Part shown: in pieces, positions 54,626-64,000 of the stretch
Position numbering within the stretch: the stretch's first letter is position 1
How the letters are laid out: the number at the start of each line of letters is the position of its first letter
Assembly: GCA_021613335.1 (NCBI GenBank)
Contig: JAJTWR010000437.1
Coordinates: 186,001-250,000, forward strand
Reading direction: 5' to 3'
DNA: 64,000 nucleotides
From: Whitmania pigra
Taxonomy: Eukaryota > Annelida > Clitellata > Hirudinida > Haemopidae
Position numbers and translations under genes: made by a program
The notes under the pieces: model-generated
Seen by the model: the letters and a program-made list of their open reading frames with translations, nothing else
Databases searched by the model: none
Told to the model about the DNA's origin: nothing

Positions 54626-56082
54626 ATTACTCTCCCAGCTTACTTGACAGTTCAGTGCCAGTCGAAGAGTTCTTCTCTAGTTCAGGACTAATTTTAAGTC
54701 AGAAAAAGTCATCATTAACGCCTAAACTGCACATCCTTTGTTTACTATAGGTAAGCAAAATGGTTAGATAAAATAGTTAAATTGGTTTACTGGATTGCAA
54801 ACAGCCTCATATGGTTAATTTTAGTATATTTATTTATATTTTATTTATTTTATTTTTCTTTTTATATTTTTCATTTTTGTATTGATCGTTATTATTTTTT
54901 ATAATTTTGTCACAGTTGGCTATAATTCTTCTTTCTTTCAAAACCGTCTGCACTTCAATGACGATATTTCTTTTTCTGGTTCACTGTTTGCAATTTTTTT
55001 TAAATTTGTAGCTGCTTGAAAATGGAATCAAAATTTCTATCTACTTTGCTTAATTCAGTCTTGAACCATCTTATAGGCTCGTAGTATATTCATTCCAATT
55101 GTTTGCAAATATTCCGATAACGGCGTTGTGTGTTCAAATATTTTCAAAATAATTGTGCCGTTAGAATAAGTTCAAAACTTGTCAATGAATCTAACAGAGC
55201 TTTTGCTCTGTATCGACCATCATTATTGAACTTGTTTGATGTAGAAATATCATGAAATGATGAATGTAGCATGCCAATGTACAAAAAACCGATAACTTGG
55301 GTTTCTTGATTGGAAGGTTTGATGAAGAAATTTCCAAAAAAGTAAGAGCTCTGTCTTTTGCCCACCAACAGGTTTTATCAATTACATATATGTATTTCAA
55401 TTTGCTAAATTCACGCCAAACATTGAATCGTAAATATGATTCCCGAAGAAAGACTGCACATTTGTTTAAAACCCCAAATAAAGTAACAACTTAAACCGCT
55501 TTTTTAGTGACGTCACCCATTACCAAATTTAAGACACGGGCATAACACCATACATGAATCTGACCCGGAGAAGCTGCATTGAATCCATTGTTCGTGTTAA
55601 AAATAATATAATTTTGCGTTAAAATTGACGTTATAAATTGTTAAAATTGACGTTATAAATTATTAAAATTGCGTTATAACCATTGACGTCGAAAGCTTAT
55701 TATATAAATATATTTATACTCCTTATGTAATGATTTTGCTCTTTCAGTTTGGTTATTTTTAATGCAAACTATTATTTGAAGCTATTTATAATCAACGGTA
55801 ATATTAGTTAAAACTAAAAATATAATAACTTTCTTTTGGCAGTTGGCGGCCCAGTCCAAGCCTGTCTAGAGTTGGGTGTATGCGATGATGCAAGTGGGAG
55901 TAGTTTAGTTTCCTGCATTGTCTTGTTCAGAGTCCTACAAATACCATCGGCTCTACCGCAAGCTCGCAAAGCAACATGAACTGCGAAAAAGCCCGTGGTC
56001 GAGTCCCGAAAATTTCTATATCCGACTGCCGCTACAAATAAATTTATAAAGCCCATTTTGCATATATTAAGGCGGTGTGAAG
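54626..56082. other. Spacer between QSER1-like and ECM29 genes
   Basis: Mostly AT-rich with a more GC-balanced block at about 55830-56080. No coding exon could be supported. Contains a short tandem array at 55619-55680. Confidence 0.5.
55619..55680. repeat. 22-bp tandem repeat, about three units
   Basis: Units of ttaaaattgacgttataaat plus two bases, with the last one shortened. Confidence 0.85.
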
Positions 56083-56290
56083 AAGCCACTGAGAGCTTTC
56101 ATGACGGCTGTAGGCAAACTCTGGGTGGAGGCGATCGACATAACAAGGCCAATGAGAGCCTCGTATAGTCGAAGTTTGCAGGTGAAAAACAGATAACATG
56201 AGACATGAAAAAGCCATTGAGAGCTATCGCAGTCGCTCCAGTCCAGTCAGCAGTGACCGGCATAACAAGGCCAACGAGTGCCTCTCATAG
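56083..56290. repeat. Imperfect direct repeat of about 125 bp
   Basis: The words aagcca(c/t)tgagagct and cataacaaggccaa(t/c)gag(a/t)gcc occur at 56083 and 56139 and again at 56211 and 56261. The block is GC-richer than its surroundings and lies 0.5 kb upstream of ECM29. Origin unknown. Confidence 0.7.
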
Positions 56291-56787
56291 GAGGTAAGAG
56301 AAAGACAAAACCGACAGAAGCATCCGTGTGATCACCGGATGCGGCCCACCCTCCGAAAACGTAAGGAGATTCAAAGGGCCAAAACGTTTGAAGACGAGGG
56401 AAACTCCTCTGAGGATCCCTGTCGGAGCTCCAAGGCGGAGTAACAAGTAAATACATACACATACATACAGGTTGATCCGATTAGGCCATCTGACTTCTCT
56501 TGTTCTTTCAATTGTAAATGTCCATGAAACTTATTGAGAGATGTTGTTAAATGTAGGACTTTACAGTTATCATTTTTTCACTCGATAATGTTACAAATTT
56601 AAATATTTTGATTTTCTTCAACGTACCTTGTCAGGTTTTGCTTGCCAGTTTATTGCTTAATTTATTTGTTTTAAGAAAAGTTATAATAATTTAGAGTTAC
56701 TAAATTTCTTCACAAAATTTCAGACACTTCGTTATGAACGTTAAAGCTACGATTCACTTTTATTTGTTTTGGTTATTTTGCATCATC

Positions 56788-59700
56788 ATGGTGGAGAAGG
56801 AGCAAGAAATTCTAGGTTTGTCGTTCATTTGTAACTTAAAATAGTTTGGTGTGAGTTTGTGATATGGGAGCGGATTGCCTAAAATTAATAATTACTTATT
56901 TATAGCGCTTTTGGAACGGGTCTTTCTGAGACTTGGGTCTGCAGAAACAGACGAGCAACTTGAAAATACTTTGAGTAAATTTTTAGTTCCTGTAATATTA
57001 AAGTTGTCAGATCCATCTAAAGTTGTTCAACAGAAGGTTTTTGCTTTACTAAAATATTTGAATGGTGTTTGGTTATAGAGTCTGAGCACATTTACTTTTT
57101 GTCAAGGTAATGGAATTATTGGCACATGTGAACAAAAGAGCGAAGAATCGTTGTGTTATTCAATTTCCAGTGTCAGATTTGTTGAAGCAATTATCAGAAT
57201 CCCATTCGTCACCTTTTGTTTTTAACTTTTTGATGATTTATATAAAAATGGGATTCGTTCGACTTCTGCCAAACAAACAAATTGAATTACTGCCTGAACT
57301 CATTCATTGTCTTAGGGGAAAGTCTCTAAATCAACAGAATATGTTAGAAGTTTTATTTTCATGTATTGTTCATTACATTGATAATTTGTTTCAAATTTCT
57401 CAGGCTGTTGCAACTATTCATGAATAGCCTCCTGCATTTCAAGCTTTCTTCAGATGATCAGGAAAAACAAAACCATTTCCTGTTTAATCTCCCTCATGAC
57501 TTACATGAAATAATTCTCAACACTATGCTGAATTTTCTTTTCTTGCCATATAGGTAAGTTACCATACTTGTTTGGCCTTAATTTAACACGATTGCTCTCA
57601 AATTATGAATAATAAACTTGTAGCAACAAATTAGTTATAAAATGTCTTTTAGCATCTCTCAAGCGTATGGTGAAGTTCAATCTAATAGCACGTTTCCAGT
57701 CCCACCTCATGGAATGAGTGAATCATCACTGCGATCCCTCATTGGTGAGATACCATTGAAAAGTGATGATGTTGAGAAGGTAATAATGGAATATTTAGAA
57801 GTGAATATATATTAGTGTATTTGACATCTTCAATTTGTGACATGCTTTAGGAATGTTTTGTTATTATTATAGTATTGATGCTTATATTATTGCAATGTTA
57901 TTACAACTTATTGAATTGAATTGCTTATTGAATTGTTGTTAAAGATAAAAATCAGTATCATACAAATCATTGGGAGTGGAAAATTTAGGTCCCAGGATGT
58001 TTCATGTCATCTTATTGTTGCTTCGTCTGATCCTAGGCACACGTGAGTCAAACCTGATCATTTTTTTCATTGATTTAATAATTATATGAAGTGTTCAGGG
58101 TGTCAGATGCTGCCAAAGTGAAAATCAAGCAACTCATTGGGTTAGACCCTAATAGTCTTGTGACATCTTTGTTAATTGCAATCTTTGCATCGAAAATGCA
58201 TCATTTGTGTTTTTGTTTTTTAAGAATCAATGAGTGGAACAATTCAGAAGTTATCAAGAAGCTATATGAAGTATTCCTGGGAACAACTGCTGCTGAAGTT
58301 AGCATAAATTGAGTAATTTATTTAGTGATTTTGTCATTCAATGATAATGTTTGGTGGCTTTCAGAGGAATGTCAAGCCTACCGATAAAAAGATGCCATGT
58401 GGCATTCAGCTACGGAGCAAAATTATGAATATTTTTATCAAATGCAGTGAAGCTTCACAGCATTTCCCAGCTGCCATTCAAGTACTCAAATATTTTATGC
58501 TGAATTGATGTTTTAAATTTTTCACTAATAATTATAAATGCATGGCTTTAAGTAATTTGACTTCATTGTTGGTAATTATGCTTTCCCAGGTGGTCTATGA
58601 AAGTTTGTTTTCTACAAACACAAATGCAAAACTCAAGTTGTCAGCTGTTCAGTTTGTTCATCAAATATGTCTATTGTTGGTTGCATAATGATATTTCAAA
58701 TGCTTGAGGCTGATATTTGATTCTCATTACATGTTTTTAAAATAGCTCATCTCAACCACATTTTGATCTTATGGGTCCCTTGCTGAATTCTGCTATGCTG
58801 AAAGTTATTCAGAATGAAGATGAGGTTAAAATACAAATTTTCTTTTAAGTGATGTTTAGATATTTTACTTGTTTGAGCCAATAAGATTATTTATATTTAT
58901 TCTTTGGTTCTACATTATGCAGCCTGGTATATATAAATAAATGTGCTTTTTTTTCTTCAGGACAATAAGACCAAGGGACAAGCTTACCATGCAATTGGAA
59001 AGATAGGAGAGCGCAATCCAGAGATTGTGACAAAGAACTTTTCATTAGTGCAGCAGTTGTTTCAAGCACTTTCTGAGGTAATGAATATTTCTATAATCAT
59101 TTAGAGATTTAATAGCAATAACATACAGCTCACAATCACAACCATTCAGAGTAGAGAAGATATTACTTCATCTGTTCAAGAATGTTTGATGATGTTGGCC
59201 CCAGGATTTAGAAGACTTGAACCTGCTAAACTTCTGCAGTTGGAAGCCATCTTAATGCAGAACATTGAAAATGTTTGTATTAGAAGTTTTTTTATAATCT
59301 TTTTTATCATCATCATCATCATCATTTTTATTATTATTATCATTATTATTGTTGTTAATTAACCATGCTGAGCATATTAAAAAAAAAATATTTCAACAGG
59401 ACAGTGTTGCCAGTAGAATTGTTTCAGTTCGATGTGCCACTGTAGTTTTTCCACCAAAGCACCTTGTTTCAAGATATGCACTTCTTCTTGCTTGTGGTGA
59501 TGTGTTAGTAGGATCAAATCAATGCATTCCAGGGCTATTATGAATTAATTAATTATATTTAATATAATAATAATTAAGCATTATTATTTATATAACTATA
59601 GTTATAGTTAATTATTAGCATTATTATTTATATAACTATAATAGTTAATCATTAATAATAATGCTTAATTATTAATTAATAATAATTAATGATTTATTAT

Positions 59701-62700
59701 GAAGCAAAGAGGATGTGGTCAATGAAGCTCTCAAATCACTAAATGATGAAACACTTGGCCTACCTTCATTTGTTGATTTTATTCAATTCATACATTCTAA
59801 GGTACAATGTTAGGATTGCTGCTCTCCTATGATTTATCCATAATGTTATTTACTTGTTTTCCAGATGACTTCCAGACCTTCTACTGGAAGCATCAAGAGT
59901 CTGCCTTTTAAAAAAGCTTCATTCATTGAAGTTAATTTTTTGTTTTTTATTTATTATTTGATCGTATAATGGCTATTAACGTTTGTTAATGAATTTTGGA
60001 AATTTGATTCATTGCAGATGTTGAAGTTTGCACAGAGATGTTTGCGCAACGATGTATTGTCCTTTAATTCTCTATCACAGCTTAGTGAGCTGAAATCACC
60101 TCACATAGGAAAATATGTAGTCACTTTGAAATCATCCTATGCAATTCAACTTTTTGTTGATCTCCTTAAGCAATTTCTCTCAGTTCACATAGGTCAGTTG
60201 AAAATATTTTAAACTATCTACTATCACTATTTGATAATATGTTTTTTAGACACTTCGGTACTTCACAGTTTGCTCGAGATTGTTGCCATCACTAAAGATT
60301 TTTTGAACTATGAATTCTTTATTCATGAAACTTGGCTAAAGGTGAGCCTAAATCAGATGTGAAGAAATCATTTTATAATAATCAAATTTGTGGCAGGAGG
60401 CCATATTTGGCACAGTGGAGGAAGCTTCTAAATATGCTGCAGAGTTGTTCTCTCTGGTTGTTACTCAAAACAAATCATTACAAGATCTTCAGCCAATTAC
60501 TCGGGAACTAGTTGCAGATTTGTACATACAGGTGTGTGAGGGAAGCTGCTATGATACTGATTTCAATTTTTTAATAATCATGGGAGGTTTACACCAACAG
60601 AATCCAGAAAAGCAGCGTGGGTCCTTATTTTGCTTTGGATTTCTTATGAACAAAGTCATGATGAGCATGAAGCAAAGAACTGAGAGACCTAACATATCCA
60701 CTGAAGATAAAACATTGTTTGAAAAAGCCTTCTCATTTATTGGTTTGTTGAGCTGCATATGCAACTGTTTATTAGCTTTAAGTCACTTTGTTTATAGTAA
60801 TATGCACAGTGTCAGAGGTGCCAAATTGTTATTTTATAAATCATTTATTCATGCCATATTTTGTTTAATTTCAGCAAATACATTAAAGGACTCTAAAAAA
60901 CTCTCTCTATATCTTGCTGCTTGCTGTTGTTTTAGTGAGTTGGCGAGGTGTGGCTGGTGTGCATTAATTCCTGAGGGCAAAGATGAGAAGGATGATATAA
61001 GTAACACTAAAAGATCCTTTATTCAATTGCTAATTGGTAAAATTCAGTCATCTAAGGATAATCAAAAGGTCTTTTTGAATTTTTAATATTTATTTAAGTG
61101 TTTCTCATTTTTTATGTGAAATGATCAGGTGAGGGAAAGTGCTGCTCTCTGTTTGTCAATGATGTGTGTGGGGGAGGAGGATTTTAAACATAAACAGCTC
61201 ATCATTGAGGGGCTCATGCAAACTGCTGAGGTAGCTTTGCTTGTTTGATTCTAAGCTTTATAGATTATCTTATTGGACATCTAATTTGAATAGTGGAATG
61301 TGTTCAATTGCACATATTTAAATATTTTACAGACTAAGCAGTATGAATTACACTGTGTTGTTGGTGAAGCACTGGTTATTGTAGGACAAGGTTCAAAATC
61401 ATCTGCAGGTCAAGACAAATGGACAAGTTTTGAAGAGGACATAAAAGTATGAGATAATCAGTTATCATCTCAAATAAATGTTAACTTCCAACTATTTTAA
61501 AATTCTTGATCTTGGCAGCCTGCTTCCAATGAATTATGCAGTGACATGAATCTGATATTGGATGTTATTTTAACCAGATATCTGAAAAGTCCCAATCCAA
61601 ATATCAGACAAGTTTGTAGAGTTATTTATTATCTGATAGAAAATATTTCTAGGAATGAAATCTTTCAGGCTGGGTGCATTTGGCTATTGGCTCTTGTGAA
61701 GAAAGTTGGGGAATGGCCTTTGGTTCAGAATCAAATACTGAAAGTTCAAGCTGCTTTTATATCCTTGCTTGGAGAAAATGATGGTATTGAGATTATTTCA
61801 CTAAAGTTTAACTTCAGTTGTATAAGTGAATTTACCATTTTTAAGACCTCACGCAAGATGTAGTATCAAGAGGGCTTGCAGTGGTATATGAAAAGGGCGA
61901 TGAGGAAGTGAAAAAAGAGCTTGTAGCATGTCTCATTGATTCATTAATGAGCAACAGGAAGTAAGAACATTTGTAATTTTAAGGATGATGTATACAAATT
62001 TAAAAATATTGCGATGACACTTAGTTAACACTAAGTATTGAAAGGAAAATAATTCTTTGATGTTGAATTTAAAGGAGGAAGCTTGATATTTCAGAAGACA
62101 CAACAAATGTTTTTGAGGAAGGAAGTCTTGGTAAAACTCCAGAAGGGTAATTATTATTTATTATAAGTTCTACTCACATGTTGCATGTAAAAATCAACAA
62201 CTTTCTTGCAAACAAGCTTATTATTTAGTTTTCAATTTAAACCTTAAATGGCTTGACAAATCCTTGGGACAGCTGCAATAACTTAAGGAGTTAAGCTTAT
62301 TAAAGTATTTGGAAAAGAATTTCTATCAGTGTGCTATATTCTAATGTCCAACTTCTTGTAGCTTCTTCCCCACCTTTCTTAATATGATTTTAAGAAAAAA
62401 CATAAAAAAAAAAAAAAAAAGCATAAAAAGCATTATATCCATTTTGTTCATGGGGGTGTTTTTAGTGAATCAGATTTGTTCCATGATTCTACAAATCCAT
62501 ATAGGGATGAAATATTTAATATATTAATTTATAGTTTTCTTTGAGATATTTTGATTTGGATAAAGTATTTCAGCAAAGAAAGAAAAGAAATCATTATAAG
62601 TTGAAGCTGCTGAAAGTGATTGTATTTGTTTTGAAGGCAGAACATTTCAACTTATAAAGAACTGTGTTCAATTGCTAATGATCTCAACCAGCCTGACTTA

Positions 62701-64000
62701 ATTTATAAATTCATGAATTTGGCCAATCATAATGCATCTTGGAACTTGAAGAGAGTATGTTTTAATTTTGATTTAGTGACTTCATTTTTATGCATGTTTT
62801 TTGTCCATTGTCCAGGGAGCGGCACATGGTTTTAGCACAATTGCTTCCCAGGCCAGTGATCAGCTTGCTCCATTTCTTGATAAAATTTTGCCAAAACTCT
62901 ACAGGTATCTTATGGTTAATTGTTTAAAATCTCTTTCACTAACATCTTCATGATTTAGGTAATTCACATGCAATAATCTTTGAGATATTTTATAGCATGC
63001 AACACATTTTTCACATAGGTTCCAATTTGATCCAAACCCTCGTGTAAGAGGTGCCATGCAACAAATATGGAGTGCTCTTGTCATTGATCAGGACAAAATG
63101 GTAGAGATAACTTCTTGCCTCATGAACATATATAAATTACAATGTATTTTATTGCAGATCAACAGGTATCTGAAAGAGATATTGGTAGACTTGGAGTGCA
63201 ATATGACTAATCCACAGTGGAGAGTTAGGGAATCCAGGTTTTTTGCACATATTTCCTAGTTCATTAGATATTGAATTAAATCCTTTTGTCACTTTTATTA
63301 CATTTTATTTTGATAATTTAAAGCTGTCTTGCCTTGAATGATCTTGTTAAAAACCATCATCTAAAGGATGCAGAAGACATTCTTCCAGATCTTTGGAAAA
63401 CTTCATTTCGTGTATGCGATGATATCAAGGTGGGGCACAGTAACCTTAAATGTTATTTTTGTTTTCTTATTATTATTTTTATTATTATGTGTTGCATTGG
63501 TTGTGTAATTGTTGCACAGGAAAGTGTCAGGAAAGCTGCAGACCTAGCCCTCCAATCTCTAAGCAAGGTCTTAGTCTTTATTTATTTATTGATTGTAAAA
63601 TTGGTTGTTATTGTTTTGAGATTCAATTTAGACGACCATAAAAATGTGTGATGCCAGTTCAGGCATGAGTTCATCTTCCCAAAAAACCATTTCACTTGTC
63701 ATCCCTATGCTTCTGGATTTTGGACTTTCAAGCACTGTTGATGAAGTTCGATCCATTAGGTGATGATGATCATGATGTTTGTGATGATCTCATTTATATT
63801 TACTATGTATGTTGTTAGTCTCACAACACTAATGAAGATGAGCAAATCATCAGGAGAACTCTTAAAGCCACATATCACTACTTTGGTCACTGCATTGCTC
63901 GAGTCCATTTCTACTCTCGAACCCCAACTGCTCAACTATCTCAGTCTTCATGCTGCCTCCAATCAATCAACTCTTGATATGGTATATTTCTTATTAAATG
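56788..64000 (+). CDS. ECPAS: Proteasome adaptor and scaffold ECM29 (5' part, continues past the window)
   Basis: Long HEAT-repeat protein that tethers the 26S proteasome, monitors its assembly and links it to motors and membranes. Exon 1 (56788-56815, MVEKEQEIL) joins exon 2 (56906-57036) to give [20 protein letters not shown], an almost diagnostic ECM29 N-terminus; exon 3 from 57107 continues [14 protein letters not shown]. Later landmarks are [11 protein letters not shown] (57945-58042), VARQ-type HEAT repeats, LGKTPEG (about 62130-62150), [19 protein letters not shown] (about 62690-62750), [20 protein letters not shown] (63018-63076), NPQWRVRES (about 63210-63237) and [14 protein letters not shown] (to 63981). 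By comparison with the human protein this is roughly the first two-thirds. Introns are tiny, and several are in frame without stops. One join near 57370-57450 is not resolved. Confidence 0.95.
59560..59705. repeat. AT-only, partly palindromic and tandem repeat in an ECM29 intron
   Basis: gcattattatttatataact is repeated at about 59579 and 59619, and inverted forms (aataatgctt, taattattaa) follow to 59700. It can fold on itself; no wider meaning is evident. Confidence 0.7.

Noticed and set aside
55619..55680. CRISPR-like array
   Set aside because: Units are contiguous without spacers and the DNA is eukaryotic; it is a simple tandem repeat.
1..64000. tRNA, rRNA or other structural RNA genes
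   Set aside because: I looked for tRNA B-box-like words and cloverleaf stems and found none I could support by eye; a covariance-model scan would be decisive.

Overview
The window is eukaryotic nuclear DNA from an AT-rich invertebrate animal. Genes are split by many short GT-AG introns (often 50-110 bp), and the products are animal-specific. The densest matter is transposable elements: hAT-type DNA transposons with 8-bp target duplications, pogo/Tigger-type and other inverted-repeat elements, several LINE lineages and a Ty3/Gypsy piece. I could not fix the phylum from the sequence; nothing bacterial or viral is needed to explain it.

Layout. 1-5.2 kb: hAT and LINE debris. 5.28-29.42 kb (+): one complete voltage-gated sodium channel of the Nav1 class (selectivity ring D-E-K-A), about 34 coding exons and about 1,860 residues, with transposons packed into its larger introns. 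One 8.9-kb intron between domain III and the inactivation gate is a stack of nested elements. 31.17-32.53 kb (-): a 7-exon coiled-coil gene, about 298 residues, resembling the TJAP1/BEGAIN family. 33.9-48 kb: a mobile-element graveyard with a LINE that still has a 1,059-codon open frame (37.3-40.5 kb), two related LINE copies, a Gypsy gag-protease piece and hAT remnants. 49.16-53.64 kb (+): a 13-exon gene of about 1,101 residues with a QSER1/PRR12-like (DUF4211) C-terminus. 56.79 kb to the window end (+): the 5' two-thirds of the proteasome adaptor ECM29 (ECPAS).

The genes do not form a functional unit; they are ordinary neighbours (neuronal excitability, cell-junction or scaffold, chromatin, proteasome) separated by repeats.

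The most striking observation is in the sodium channel pore. The two outer-ring positions that normally hold Met (domain III) and Asp (domain IV) read Thr and His. This is the pair I recall being linked to tetrodotoxin resistance in the blue-ringed octopus, with the Met-to-Thr change also known from pufferfish. Two domain II pyrethroid-site positions also carry non-sensitive residues. Among the repeats, a hAT-type element carries a captured LINE reverse-transcriptase fragment in two copies, each with a perfect 8-bp target duplication. Two insertions of only 55-59 bp consist of nothing but a LINE 3' hairpin plus tail.
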